Assembly (NCBI GenBank): GCA_041287495.1
Contig: JBEULE010000029.1
Coordinates: 1-55,478 of the forward strand
Origin: JAOABC01 sp041287495
GTDB lineage: Bacteria > Aquificota > Aquificia > Aquificales > Hydrogenothermaceae
Length of the DNA stretch: 55,478 nt
Reading direction: 5' to 3'
The position numbers and the translations under genes are program-made. The notes beneath the pieces are model-generated. The model saw nothing but the letters and a program-made list of their open reading frames with translations. It was not told where the DNA came from and did no database searches. Below are positions 26,485-36,552 of the stretch, piece by piece (positions within the stretch are counted from its first letter, which is position 1; each line of letters starts with the position of its first letter).

Positions 26485-28746
26485 ATGGAAGAGAAATTAT
26501 TAAAAGCCCATGGATTAAATCTGGAAGAATACAAAAGAATTGTCAATCTAATCGGAAGAGAGCCCAATGAGATAGAACTTGGAATCTTTGGAGCACTGTG
26601 GAGTGAACACTGTTCGTATAAATCTTCAAAACCTTATTTAAAAGTTTTTCCAACTAAAGCAGATTGGGTTATTCAGGGACCTGGAGAAAACGCTGGAGTT
26701 ATAGAAATAGATGATAAATACGCTGTAGCTTTTAAAATAGAATCCCATAATCACCCTTCCTATATAGAACCTTTCCATGGAGCTGCTACTGGTGTAGGTG
26801 GAATAATAAGAGATATTCTCTCAATGGGAGCAAGACCTATAGCACTTATGGATAGTCTAAGATTTGGAGATATAAGAAAAGATGGTAAAAGAAAAGGTAT
26901 AAAGGATACTAAACCGATAGTTAAGAGAGTTGTAGAAGGTATAGGTTTTTACGGAAACTGTATTGGAGTTCCTACAGTTGGTGGAGAGGCTATATTTGAT
27001 GAAGTTTATGCCGGAAACCCACTTGTAAATGCTTTCTGTATTGGAATTTTAGAGAAAGATAAGATGTATAGAGCAAGGGCAACAGCAATAGGACAGAAAA
27101 TGGTAATGGTAGGTTCAGCTACCGGAAGAGATGGAATACACGGAGCTACTATGGCATCTGCTGAATTTAGTTCTGAGACAGAGTCAAAAAGACCAAATGT
27201 TCAGATAGGTGACCCATTTTTTGGTAAGAGACTTATAGAGTGTACCCTTGAAGTTATGGAGAAAGGATTGATAGAAGGGTGTCAAGATTTTGGAGCTGCT
27301 GGACTTGCCGGTTCTACTTCTGAATTTGGTGCAAAGTCAGGTATGGGAGTGAAAGTTTATCTTGAAAATGTTCCACTTAGAGAAGAGAATATGACACCTT
27401 ACGAGATATTACTTTCCGAATCCCAAGAGAGAATGCTTTACTCTGTAAAAGATGAAAACGTAGAGGAAGTTTTAAAAATAGCAAAGAAACACGGACTTGA
27501 GGCAACAGTTATAGGAGAGACTACAGATACAAAGAGAATAGAGGTTTTCTATAAAGGAGAAAAAGTAGCAGATTTACCTATATCTGCTATAGTAGATGAT
27601 GCTCCGGTTTATAACAGACCAGTAAAAGAGCCAGAATATTTAAAAGAAGTTAAGAATTTTGACCAAGGCTCTCTACCAAAACCTGATTTAAAGGAAGCAA
27701 TACTGAAAGTGTTATCATCTCCTACTGTTGCAAATAAGGAATGGATTTACGCCCAGTATGATTATGAAGTTGGAACAAATACAGTGTTTAAACCGGGAAG
27801 CGATGCAGCAGTTTTAAGATTAAAATGGGTCGTAAGACCAGAAATTCACACAAAAAAAGGTATAGCGATAGCTTCTGACTGTGATGGTAAGAAAGTGTAT
27901 CTTGACCCGTATGAAGGAGGAAAAAGAACAGTTTTAGAAGCAGTTAGAAATGTGTATATATCCGGAGCAAAACCTTTAGCAATAACAGACTGTTTAAACT
28001 GGGGAAATCCAGAAAATCCGGAAATTATGTGGCAGTTTAAGATGGCAACACAAGGAATGGCAGATGCTTGTAAAGAGTTAAATGTGCCAGTTATAAGTGG
28101 TAATGTTTCCCTTTACAACGAAACAGTTCTTGAAGAAGGAAGGTTAAACATCTACCCAACACCGACAACAGTAGCAGTAGGCGTTATCGAAGATGTTGAA
28201 AAAGCAATTCCATCTCACTATCAAAATGAAAACGATGTAATCATGATTGTAGGTGAAGTAAATAGAGAACCAAATATAGCCGGAAGTGAGTATTTGAAAG
28301 AAATACACAGATTAATTAAAGGAGATATAACAGCCCCAGATTTTGATATAGAAAAAAAGATTATGAATTTTATACACCAAAATATAGATAAAATAAAATC
28401 AGCTCACGATGTATCAGACGGAGGTTTGATAACGGCAATCCTTGAATCAGCTTTCAGAAAAGAAAAAATATTTGGATTAGAGATAAATATAGAAACTCCT
28501 TTCAGAGAAGATTTTGAACTATTTGATGAGTTAAGGTCTATAGTTGTTATATCAGTAAAAGAAGAAGATTTAGAAAGTTTAATCAACAGTGGAAAGCAAC
28601 TTGGATTAGAGATAAAGAAAGTTGGTAAAGTATTAGATAAAGATAAACTTGTTTTAAACATAAATGGAAATATGGTTATAGATGAACCTATAACTGTCTT
28701 TTACAATGCTTGGAATGAAGGATTAAAGAAGCTAGTAGAGGCTTAA
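26485..28746 (+). CDS. purL: Phosphoribosylformylglycinamidine synthase subunit PurL
   Basis: A 753-residue small-type PurL that makes FGAM from FGAR with ammonia delivered by PurQ/PurS. It shows LWSEHCSYKSSKPYLK near the N-terminus with the conserved histidine. QGPGENAGVIEI, ESHNHPSYIEPFHGAATGVGG, CQDFGAAGL, ISGNVSLYNET and SAHDVSDGGL also match the family. purQ and purS are not in this window. The start has an AAGGAG site and its own promoter region. Confidence 0.97.
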   Translation: MEEKLLKAHGLNLEEYKRIVNLIGREPNEIELGIFGALWSEHCSYKSSKPYLKVFPTKADWVIQGPGENAGVIEIDDKYAVAFKIESHNHPSYIEPFHGAATGVGGIIRDILSMGARPIALMDSLRFGDIRKDGKRKGIKDTKPIVKRVVEGIGFYGNCIGVPTVGGEAIFDEVYAGNPLVNAFCIGILEKDKMYRARATAIGQKMVMVGSATGRDGIHGATMASAEFSSETESKRPNVQIGDPFFGKRLIECTLEVMEKGLIEGCQDFGAAGLAGSTSEFGAKSGMGVKVYLENVPLREENMTPYEILLSESQERMLYSVKDENVEEVLKIAKKHGLEATVIGETTDTKRIEVFYKGEKVADLPISAIVDDAPVYNRPVKEPEYLKEVKNFDQGSLPKPDLKEAILKVLSSPTVANKEWIYAQYDYEVGTNTVFKPGSDAAVLRLKWVVRPEIHTKKGIAIASDCDGKKVYLDPYEGGKRTVLEAVRNVYISGAKPLAITDCLNWGNPENPEIMWQFKMATQGMADACKELNVPVISGNVSLYNETVLEEGRLNIYPTPTTVAVGVIEDVEKAIPSHYQNENDVIMIVGEVNREPNIAGSEYLKEIHRLIKGDITAPDFDIEKKIMNFIHQNIDKIKSAHDVSDGGLITAILESAFRKEKIFGLEINIETPFREDFELFDELRSIVVISVKEEDLESLINSGKQLGLEIKKVGKVLDKDKLVLNINGNMVIDEPITVFYNAWNEGLKKLVEA

Positions 28747-28749
28747 ATT

Positions 28750-28988
28750 ATGGTTTATACTATACCTTATAAAATTTATGAAAAATTAGGGGAAAAACTC
28801 GGAAAGAAAACTACTTCAGTTTTAACCCAAGCTTTAGAAGAGAGTATAAAAAAGGATATTCAGAAACCTGAGCGAAAGATAGATAAAGGAGTAGAGATAG
28901 TAAGAAAAGATATTAAAATATTAGGAATAATACTTGTAATCAAAACTTCCTTGAATATATTTTGAAATTTTTAGGACTGTTTAAATGA
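28750..28988 (+). pseudogene. Remnant of a small coiled-coil protein with C-terminal membrane anchor
   Basis: The open frame from ATG 28750 gives 71 residues (to TGA 28963-28965), starting MVYTIPYKIYEKLGEKLG, with a charged coiled-coil stretch and then ILGIILVI. In the -1 frame the sequence then reads NQNFLEYILKFLGLFK and stops at TGA 28986-28988, which overlaps the next gene's ATG as ATGA. The hydrophobic segment and anchor-like tail continue naturally if one base is missing near 28938-28945. I read this as a frameshifted copy of a small coiled-coil membrane-anchored protein; no function is known to me. It begins four bases after purL. Confidence 0.5.
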
Positions 28989-29968
28989 GCCAGCCGAGAG
29001 TAAAACATTTTCTTATCAATGAAAAGTATGAAGACCCAGGAATATACATAGAAATTCCACAAACCGGAGATTATATACTGTTTGATGTAGGTAACATATA
29101 CAAACTTGACAAAGAGATAATAAAAAAGATTACAAAAGTTTTTATTACCCATACCCATATGGACCACTTTATAGGATTTGACACGCTTTTGAGATATAAA
29201 TTAGGGAGACCTCATACAGTTGAAATATTTGGTATAGACCCTTTAGCACATAATGTATATTCAAAACTTCAGGGATACACATGGAATTTAGTTGAGTTTG
29301 AACCTCAGCTAATATTTAAAGTAAAACAACTTAAAGGGAGTATGTTTGAAACTTTTGAATTTGACATAAAGAAAAAATTTGCAAAAGATTTTATAGCAGA
29401 AGAAAAAGTAGATTCAGATGTTATATATGAAGACAAAGTCTACAGAATAAGATTTGCCGTTTTAGACCATAAGATACAGATATTAGGTTACAGTTTTGAA
29501 CTTAAAGATAGGATTCTCTTAAAAAAAGAGAAAGTAGAAAGTTTACCGTTAAAAGGTAAAGAGATAGGAGAGTTTAAAATTTTTTTAGAGAATCATCAAA
29601 ATAAAGATAGAACTTTTAAAATAGGAGATAAGGAATATCCTTACGATTTTCTCTTTGAGGAGTATGCCTATATCCAAAAAGGATTAAAGATATCATATAT
29701 AACAGACGTGATTTACAGTCCTGAAAATAAAGAAAAGATTATAAATCTTGTTAGAGATTCAGATTATCTCTACTGTGAAGCTGTATTTTTAGATAGAGAT
29801 AAAGACCAAGCAGAGAAAGTTTACCATCTTACTACTAGACAGGCCGCCGAAATTGCAAATCTTGCCAACGTAAAAAATCTTATTGTTTTTCATTTCTCAA
29901 GGAGATACGGTAGAAACAAAGATATAGTTATAAATGAGATAAAAAAATTTTTCTCAAATGTTTCGTAA
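28985..29968 (+). CDS. Ribonuclease Z-like metallo-beta-lactamase fold hydrolase
   Basis: A 327-residue metallo-beta-lactamase fold protein with ITHTHMDHFIGFD (HxHxDH zinc motif), AVLDHKI, YITDVIYSP and a C-terminal LIVFHFSRRYGRN. These features and the overall order resemble RNase Z/ElaC, which matures tRNA 3' ends. The region after the zinc motif is longer than in standard RNase Z, so it may be a divergent paralogue with another substrate. The start overlaps the end of the decayed upstream gene, and the 3' end overlaps lpxK by 11 bases. Confidence 0.75.
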   Translation: MSQPRVKHFLINEKYEDPGIYIEIPQTGDYILFDVGNIYKLDKEIIKKITKVFITHTHMDHFIGFDTLLRYKLGRPHTVEIFGIDPLAHNVYSKLQGYTWNLVEFEPQLIFKVKQLKGSMFETFEFDIKKKFAKDFIAEEKVDSDVIYEDKVYRIRFAVLDHKIQILGYSFELKDRILLKKEKVESLPLKGKEIGEFKIFLENHQNKDRTFKIGDKEYPYDFLFEEYAYIQKGLKISYITDVIYSPENKEKIINLVRDSDYLYCEAVFLDRDKDQAEKVYHLTTRQAAEIANLANVKNLIVFHFSRRYGRNKDIVINEIKKFFSNVS

Positions 29969-30938
29969 ATTGCTCTTTCCGTTAAGTTTAATATATGGAT
30001 TGGGAGCTGTTTTAAACAGAAGACTTTATGAATTAGATGTAAAAAAATCTTATAAACTTCCTTTGCCTGTTATATCCGTAGGTAATCTCTCTGTGGGAGG
30101 AACAGGAAAAACCCCAACAGTTATATCAATAGCAAAATATTTTCAAAATAAAAACAAAAGAGTGTTAATTTTATCCCGTGGGTATAAAAGAAAGAGTAAG
30201 GAGATTTTATTCTGTAATAAAGATATTCCGGTAGAGCTATGTGGAGATGAGCCAAAAGTTATGAGTATGAAAGGTTTCGATGTTGTGGTAAGTACTGACA
30301 GAGTGAATGGATTTGAGATGTTTAAAGGCAAGATTAATCCAGATATAGTCATACTTGATGATGGATATCAACATCATCCTATAAAAAAAGATATTAATAT
30401 ACTTGTTATAGATACTACAAAGCCCTTTTGGGAAGACAGATTATTACCTGCAGGAAGATTAAGAGAACCTAAATCTTTCTTTAAGTACGCAGACTGTTTT
30501 ATTATAACGAGATTTGATAGAGTTAAAGATAAAGAGTTATTTTTAGAAAAGTTAAAAACTTTTGATAAACCTTATTTTATAGCAAGAGAACAGTTTGGAA
30601 AGCTGTATAACTCCACCAAGAAGATAGATTTTAACAGTTTAAAAGGCAGATCAGTTATAGTTATGGCAGGGATAGGAAATAACAGTCAATTTTTTGACAA
30701 AATGAAAGAGTTATCTTTAAAGTATGGATTTTACATAGAAAGTTTTTTGGGTTTTCCAGACCATTACGACTACAAAAACTTTATACCCGATGCTAATAAA
30801 ATATATATAACTACCGAAAAAGATATTGTAAAACTAAATTTTCCTAATATATTCGCTTTAGATTACTCTTTTGAATTTGATAGAGAATTTTATAGATATT
30901 TGGAGGGAATGTTGGATGGAAGAGAAAAATCCTTTTGA
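29958..30938 (+). CDS. lpxK: Tetraacyldisaccharide 4'-kinase
   Basis: A 326-residue membrane-associated kinase of lipid A synthesis, phosphorylating the 4' position of the lipid A disaccharide. An N-terminal hydrophobic helix (about 5-20) precedes SVGNLSVGGTGKTP with Walker A GGTGKT (47-52). ILSRGYKRKS, CGDEPKVMS, DDGYQHH and PAGRLREP are all LpxK hallmarks. Its presence shows that the organism makes lipid A and has an outer membrane. It overlaps the genes on both sides. Confidence 0.95.
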   Translation: MFRKLLFPLSLIYGLGAVLNRRLYELDVKKSYKLPLPVISVGNLSVGGTGKTPTVISIAKYFQNKNKRVLILSRGYKRKSKEILFCNKDIPVELCGDEPKVMSMKGFDVVVSTDRVNGFEMFKGKINPDIVILDDGYQHHPIKKDINILVIDTTKPFWEDRLLPAGRLREPKSFFKYADCFIITRFDRVKDKELFLEKLKTFDKPYFIAREQFGKLYNSTKKIDFNSLKGRSVIVMAGIGNNSQFFDKMKELSLKYGFYIESFLGFPDHYDYKNFIPDANKIYITTEKDIVKLNFPNIFALDYSFEFDREFYRYLEGMLDGREKSF

Positions 30939-31539
30939 TATAGTGTTAAGATTGGTAGCTCAGGGAGAGATAGACCCATGGAATATAGATATAACTATCT
31001 TGGCTGATAAATTCCTTCAAGAGATAAGAAATATGTATATTCCAGATTTAAAGTATGCTTCAAAAGTTATTCTCGTTGCATCTATACTTTTAAAAATGAA
31101 AGCAGAAAGCTTAAAGATAAATGAGGAAGAAAAGAAAAAAAATTCAAGAAAGAGAGTCTTTGGTATAAAGAGATTTTATACACTTGAAGAGATAGCTTAT
31201 CTACTAAAAGATATTGTCCAGGAACCAATAAAAGTAATCCAGAAAATAAAAAGAGTTTCCAAAGATAGGAAAACTACTTTATCAAAACATAAGAAAACAA
31301 CAGATTTAAACTTTAATCTTGTAAAAGGTAAAGTTGACGATGCAATAGCTTTTTTAGAAGAGGAGTTAAACTATGTTGTTGGGGTAATAGCTTTAAGTCA
31401 ATTAAGCTATCCATATAAACCAAGCATATTTATGGCTCTACTATTTCTAAACTATGATAATAAAGTAAATATATACCAAGAGAGACATTTTGATGAGATA
31501 TACATAGAACCGGTAAAAGAAAACATTTATATGTTATAA
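30916..31539 (+). CDS. scpA: Segregation and condensation protein A
   Basis: A 207-residue kleisin that bridges the Smc dimer. The N-terminal PFDIVLRLVAQGEIDPWNIDI block matches the ScpA Smc-binding helix, and the C-terminal winged-helix segment RERHFDEIYIEP is present. ATG 30916 is taken as the start because GGAGGG lies nine bases upstream; the frame is open 15 codons further into lpxK without a ribosome site. smc lies about 1.5 kb downstream; scpB is not seen. Confidence 0.92.
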   Translation: MEEKNPFDIVLRLVAQGEIDPWNIDITILADKFLQEIRNMYIPDLKYASKVILVASILLKMKAESLKINEEEKKKNSRKRVFGIKRFYTLEEIAYLLKDIVQEPIKVIQKIKRVSKDRKTTLSKHKKTTDLNFNLVKGKVDDAIAFLEEELNYVVGVIALSQLSYPYKPSIFMALLFLNYDNKVNIYQERHFDEIYIEPVKENIYML

Positions 31540-31540
31540 T
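31532..31540 (+). promoter_or_regulatory. Extended -10 promoter immediately before corA (leaderless transcript)
   Basis: TGTTATAAT is a perfect extended -10 (TGn plus TATAAT). Its last base is six bases before the corA ATG at 31547, so transcription would begin at or very near the A of the start codon. There is no Shine-Dalgarno in front of corA. Confidence 0.5.
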
Positions 31541-31546
31541 TAACAC

Positions 31547-32503
31547 ATGGTCAGAATTTTCTATCGGGAAGGCTTAATAATAAGGTCTTATCAACTTGAA
31601 GATATCAATAACCATATAGAAAGTAATCAATCTATATTATGGTTAGATGTGTTTGACCCTTCCCAGGAAGAGATAAACTGGATAGTATCTAACTTTAAGG
31701 TAGAATTTCCAAGTTTATCTGAAAGGGAAGATATAGAGATAAGTTCAAGATATTGGGAAGAAGAAGACAGTATAACAATAAACACCTTTTTCCTTATAAG
31801 AGAACAGGATAACGCTTTTAATGAAACTGTTTCATTTATTCTAAAAAGAGATTATATAATAACAATAAGATATAGAGAGTTAAAAACTTTTTCCGAATTT
31901 GTAAGAAGATTGATGACAAACCCAACTGTATTTAAAACTGGCTATCATATATTTGCTGGAATAATGGAGATAAAGGTTGCTTCTGACTCAGATGTTTTAG
32001 AAGGTATATCAAAAGAGATATCAAAACTTGGTAAAATAGTGTCAACTGGCTCAATAGATGTAACAGAGTCAGTATTTGAGTCCATATCTTTTTATGAAGA
32101 TATAAATATGACTATAAGAGAATCTTTAATCGACAAACAGAGAGTTTTATCTTCTATACTAAAAAGCTATAAACTTCCAAACGATGTTAAAGAAGAGATA
32201 AGAATAATGATAAAGGACTTAAATTCACTTATAGATTATACAAAATTCAATTTTGAGAGACTTAACTACTTACAGAATACATTTTTAGGACTTCTCAATA
32301 TAGAGCAAAATAAGGTGATTAAAATTTTTACAGTTCTTGCAATGGTGTTTATGCCGCCTACATTAATAGCAAGTATCTATGGAATGAATTTTGAGTATAT
32401 CCCGGAGCTTCACTTTAAGTATGGGTACTATGTGGCACTTGTTGCTATGGCATTTTCAGCTACAATACCACTTATTATATTTAAGAAAAAGGGGTGGTTA
32501 TGA
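31547..32503 (+). CDS. corA: CorA family magnesium/divalent cation transporter
   Basis: A 318-residue CorA channel: a large soluble N-terminal domain, a long stalk helix, and two C-terminal membrane helices with the selectivity motif YGMN (in SIYGMNFEYIPE) at their junction. The protein ends with a short basic tail. It carries Mg2+ or related divalent ions across the inner membrane. The gene lacks a ribosome site and appears to be read from a leaderless promoter that overlaps the end of scpA. Confidence 0.93.
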   Translation: MVRIFYREGLIIRSYQLEDINNHIESNQSILWLDVFDPSQEEINWIVSNFKVEFPSLSEREDIEISSRYWEEEDSITINTFFLIREQDNAFNETVSFILKRDYIITIRYRELKTFSEFVRRLMTNPTVFKTGYHIFAGIMEIKVASDSDVLEGISKEISKLGKIVSTGSIDVTESVFESISFYEDINMTIRESLIDKQRVLSSILKSYKLPNDVKEEIRIMIKDLNSLIDYTKFNFERLNYLQNTFLGLLNIEQNKVIKIFTVLAMVFMPPTLIASIYGMNFEYIPELHFKYGYYVALVAMAFSATIPLIIFKKKGWL

Positions 32504-33036
32504 TGATTAAGAAAAAACTATTTTTACTTGGAATTTCATTGGTTACATACTCTTTTTCTATGGTCCTTGGTCTTACTGTTATAAATTTTATGTTTAAAAA
32601 TGATATTTTTACCGATAAGCCAGACTTTTATAAAGCTGTATGGATTGTAATTACAACAACGCTCTTCAGTGGAAGCGTTATATTCATACTAAGGTTAAAA
32701 GTTAAATCAGATATAACTCATATTACAGAAGAGGTAAAACAGGAGATTAACAAACTCTACTCTGAAAAAGATTTTATCTGGAATAGAAGGATAACGATGG
32801 CTTATGGTATAACTTTTTTATTTTTATTTTTTGCCATTATAATGTCTGAACTTTTGAGTTTCTTTTTTGAAGAAGGATTACTTTCTCCGGTTCAGCTTGC
32901 ATTCCATACAACAGCTTTTATAGGTTATGTAGCTACATTAAGGTATATCTGGAAAAGTCAGGATTACTTAGAGTATATAAGCCGCCAAATGGTAAAAAAA
33001 CAGCTAAAACAAGAAGAAGAATTAGAAAGATTTTAA
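32500..33036 (+). CDS. Membrane protein of unknown function
   Basis: About 178 residues with four predicted membrane helices (near residues 7-28, 43-63, 93-118 and 129-147) and a charged C-terminal tail rich in Lys, Gln and Glu. The ATG at 32500 overlaps the corA stop (ATGA); another ATG follows immediately at 32503, and GGGGTGG upstream gives the ribosome site. I do not recognise a family. Lying between corA and smc in one run, it may be co-expressed with corA, but nothing shows a shared function. Confidence 0.75.
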   Translation: MMIKKKLFLLGISLVTYSFSMVLGLTVINFMFKNDIFTDKPDFYKAVWIVITTTLFSGSVIFILRLKVKSDITHITEEVKQEINKLYSEKDFIWNRRITMAYGITFLFLFFAIIMSELLSFFFEEGLLSPVQLAFHTTAFIGYVATLRYIWKSQDYLEYISRQMVKKQLKQEEELERF

Positions 33037-33042
33037 AGAAGT

Positions 33043-36000
33043 ATGAAGAGAGCATATATATCAAATATTGAAGTTTATGGCTTTAAATCTTACGGTGATA
33101 GAAGGATATCTATTCCTTTAAGTGAAGGATTTACAGCAATTGTTGGACCAAATGGAGCTGGAAAAAGTAATATAGGAGATAGTATAGCTTTCTGTCTTGG
33201 TATAGCTTCTACAAAAGCATTGAGAGCTACAAAACTTACAGACCTTATTTTCTCATCAAAAAATAGAACAGCCCCATTTGCAGAAGTAGAGATAACATTC
33301 AAAAATTTAGGATCTTTTCCAGTAAATAGTGAAGAGATTAGAATATACAGAAAGGTTGATTTAAGTGGAAAATCTATATACAAGTTAAATTCAAGAGTTG
33401 TAAAACAAAAGGATATTCAGGATTTACTGGTTGAAGCAAACATATACCCACAAGGTTATAACATAATAACCCAAGGTGATATATACAGATTCGTAAAGAT
33501 GACACCGACGGAGAGGAGAGACCTTATAAGTGAGGTAGCTGGAATATCCGAGTATGAAGAGAAAAAACAGAAAGCACTACAAGAGCTATCCCAAACCCAA
33601 GAGAAGATAAATCAACTGAAAATAATTCTTAAAGAGATAGAAACTACACTTAAAAGGTTAGAAGAAGAAAAAGAAAATGCCCAGTTAGCCCAGCAGTTAG
33701 AGGAGAAGATAGAGTTTTTAAAAAGACAGATAAACGGTGTAAAACTTTTCAATCTACTAAAAGAGCTTTCAAAAACAGAGGCAGATCTAAAAGAGATAGA
33801 AGAAAAAATCAGTAGTTTTTACAATAGAAAAGAAGAGATAGCAAATTCTGTAAAAGATTACTACATTCAGCTAAAGGAACTTGAAGATAAATTGAACCAA
33901 ATAAATGAACTTTTTCTACCTTTTAAACAACAGGAAGGATTTATAACTGCCCAAATTAAAGAAAAAAACGAAAAAATAGATAACATTCAAAAACAAGAAC
34001 AGGAAATTCATGATAAGTTAAAATACCTTTCTCAAGAGAAAGCCGATAAACTTCAACAGATAACCCAGCTAAATAAAGAGATAGAGAATCTATACTCTCA
34101 GATACCACTTTTAAAACAGCAACTTCAAGAAAAAGAGATATTAGTAGAAGAAAAGAGTAAAAAAATCAAAGAACTTGAAATATCTCAAGGAAAATCTAAG
34201 GAAGATTTGATAACTTTAGAAACGATGGAAAGAGAGATAAAAGATAGGTTAAGTAATTTACTGAGATACAAAGATAACCTATCTATGAAACTATCAAACA
34301 TTGAAGATAAGATAAAACATTACAAAGAAGAGATAATAACTCTTGAATCTGATATTGAGAAGTTAAAGAAAGAGCTATCTTTAATTCAGGCAGATGGAGA
34401 AAATTTTGAGTCTAAGATAAACTCCCTAAACAGTCAGATATCAATGTATAAAGTTAGAAAAGAAGCCGTAGAGAAGAAGTTAAAAGAAATAAGACAGAAG
34501 ATTGAAGAAAATTTCCGGCAGTTAGCTTCTGTTTTGGCACAACTTTCACAGTTTAAAGATGACAAAATAAGTTTAATTTTAAAAGACATACCAGGAGTAT
34601 ACGGACAAGTTTCAGATCTCATAAGTTTAAAAGATGAAAAATTTCAAACGGCTATTGAAACAGCAGCAGGAGCAAGACTGAAAAATATCGTTGTAGAAGA
34701 TGAAGAAGTAGCTAAAAGATGTATAGAAATACTTAAAAGAGAAAAATTAGGTAGGACAGTTTTTATTCCCCTTACGACGATAAAGTACCAGGAACCACCA
34801 AGATTACCATCAAAAAGAGGAATATTAGGATATGCAATAGATTTTGTTTTGTATGATGCCAAGATAGAAAAGGCTATTAAGTATGTATTCTCTGATACAG
34901 TCATAGTAGAAAATTTTGATTATGCAAAGAGTATAGGTATAGGTAGTTTTAGAATGGTCACTTTAGATGGTGAGCTTTTTGAGAAATCTGGAACAATATC
35001 CGGTGGTAGTGAAAAACAGACAAGTTCTATAGGAAAGGCATACCTTGAAAATAAAAAGGTTTTGTTAGAAAAAGAAGATGAAAAATTAAAGAAAGAAGAA
35101 GAAAAACTGGAAAACGAGATAAAAGTGATAAATCAGAGTATAAATGATATAGAAAGTCAGATAAACAAGATTATCAGTGATTCTAAAACATACCAATATA
35201 GGGTAAATGACCTAAAAAACCAGATAAATCAAAAATCTGCGAGGCTTTCAAATCTGGAAAACCAGGTAAATCAGTTAAAACTGGAATCCTTTGATATAGA
35301 ATCAAAGTTAGGAGAGATTGAAAAAGAGTATCTCACTACCAAAAAGATATACGAAGATATATCGAAGAAAAAACAGGAAATACTATCTAAAATTGAAAAT
35401 ACCGGATTTCATCAACTTAGACAGGAGTGGGAAAAAGAGACAGCTGAGTACTACAAAATCTCAGAGAGAATTAAAGAGATAAATATCTCTATAGAAAACC
35501 TTCAAAACAGAATAAAGGAAAACCTTCAACCGAGAATAGACCAAATAGAGAAAGAAGAGTTAGAATTGCAACAAAAATTAGACAGCTACTCTCAGTTAAA
35601 GCAACTACTTAATCAAGAGATAAAAGAGCTATCTCAACAACTTTCTGACCTTTGGAAAGAGTTAAAAGAGAAAGACAGTGAGAGAAATGATATAATCAAT
35701 CAGATAGAGTATATAAAAAATCAGATTAAAAATCTCAGATATGAAGAAGATGAGTTAAATAGACAGATAACATTTTTACAGGAAGATAGAGGAAAGATAT
35801 CTCAGAGGATTATCGACCTGCACCAAGAGATAGAACTTTTAAAGATGGAGTACGATGGGGAACCTGTGGAAGCAGATTTGAAAAATCTGGAAAAGGAGTT
35901 AAGAGAGACAGAAAGTAGAAGGAAAAGTTTAGGTGGAGTAAATCAAAAGGCAATAGAGGATTACAGAGAAACATTAAGTAGATATCAAAATATAAATGAA

Positions 36001-36552
36001 AAATTCGAGGTTTTACTTAAAGAGAAAAAAGCAATAGATGAACTTATCCAAACTTTGGAAGACAAAAAAGTAAAAGCATTTATTGAGGTTTACGAACATA
36101 TAAATCAAAGCTTAGCAAAAAACTTCAAAATTTTATCTCCCGGAGGAAAAGCCTATCTTGAACTTGAAAATCCTGTTGATCCATTGTCAGCCGGAGTTTT
36201 AATAAAAGCAAAACCAAGAGGAAAGGAGATAACCAGACTTGAGGTTATGTCTGGAGGAGAGAAAACAATTACAGCCCTTGCCTTTCTGTTTGCAGTTTTA
36301 TCTGTTAAACCAGCACCGTTTTACTACCTTGATGAAGTTGATGCAGCCTTAGATGAGATTAATGCTAAAAAAGTAGCCCAGCTTATAAAAGAGCTTTCAA
36401 AAACAGCCCAGTTTATAGTAGTTACCCATAAAGAGGTAATGGCAAATTATGCTGATACACTGATAGGTGTAAGTGCAAAAGATGGTATATCTTCCATTTA
36501 TACTCTTGATATCTCTTCTTTAAAAGAACAACAGAACATAGAGGCGGTTTAA
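33043..36552 (+). CDS. smc: Chromosome segregation ATPase Smc
   Basis: A 1169-residue SMC protein of normal length. The N-terminal ATPase half has Walker A GPNGAGKS (35-42). Long coiled-coil arms flank the hinge domain (about 510-680, with DIPGVYGQVSDLI and SGTISGGSEKQ). The C-terminal half carries the signature VMSGGEKTIT (about 1067) and Walker B FYYLDEVDAALDE (about 1092). With ScpA and ScpB it compacts and segregates the chromosome. Its stop overlaps the start of the next gene as TAATG. Confidence 0.97.
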   Translation: MKRAYISNIEVYGFKSYGDRRISIPLSEGFTAIVGPNGAGKSNIGDSIAFCLGIASTKALRATKLTDLIFSSKNRTAPFAEVEITFKNLGSFPVNSEEIRIYRKVDLSGKSIYKLNSRVVKQKDIQDLLVEANIYPQGYNIITQGDIYRFVKMTPTERRDLISEVAGISEYEEKKQKALQELSQTQEKINQLKIILKEIETTLKRLEEEKENAQLAQQLEEKIEFLKRQINGVKLFNLLKELSKTEADLKEIEEKISSFYNRKEEIANSVKDYYIQLKELEDKLNQINELFLPFKQQEGFITAQIKEKNEKIDNIQKQEQEIHDKLKYLSQEKADKLQQITQLNKEIENLYSQIPLLKQQLQEKEILVEEKSKKIKELEISQGKSKEDLITLETMEREIKDRLSNLLRYKDNLSMKLSNIEDKIKHYKEEIITLESDIEKLKKELSLIQADGENFESKINSLNSQISMYKVRKEAVEKKLKEIRQKIEENFRQLASVLAQLSQFKDDKISLILKDIPGVYGQVSDLISLKDEKFQTAIETAAGARLKNIVVEDEEVAKRCIEILKREKLGRTVFIPLTTIKYQEPPRLPSKRGILGYAIDFVLYDAKIEKAIKYVFSDTVIVENFDYAKSIGIGSFRMVTLDGELFEKSGTISGGSEKQTSSIGKAYLENKKVLLEKEDEKLKKEEEKLENEIKVINQSINDIESQINKIISDSKTYQYRVNDLKNQINQKSARLSNLENQVNQLKLESFDIESKLGEIEKEYLTTKKIYEDISKKKQEILSKIENTGFHQLRQEWEKETAEYYKISERIKEINISIENLQNRIKENLQPRIDQIEKEELELQQKLDSYSQLKQLLNQEIKELSQQLSDLWKELKEKDSERNDIINQIEYIKNQIKNLRYEEDELNRQITFLQEDRGKISQRIIDLHQEIELLKMEYDGEPVEADLKNLEKELRETESRRKSLGGVNQKAIEDYRETLSRYQNINEKFEVLLKEKKAIDELIQTLEDKKVKAFIEVYEHINQSLAKNFKILSPGGKAYLELENPVDPLSAGVLIKAKPRGKEITRLEVMSGGEKTITALAFLFAVLSVKPAPFYYLDEVDAALDEINAKKVAQLIKELSKTAQFIVVTHKEVMANYADTLIGVSAKDGISSIYTLDISSLKEQQNIEAV

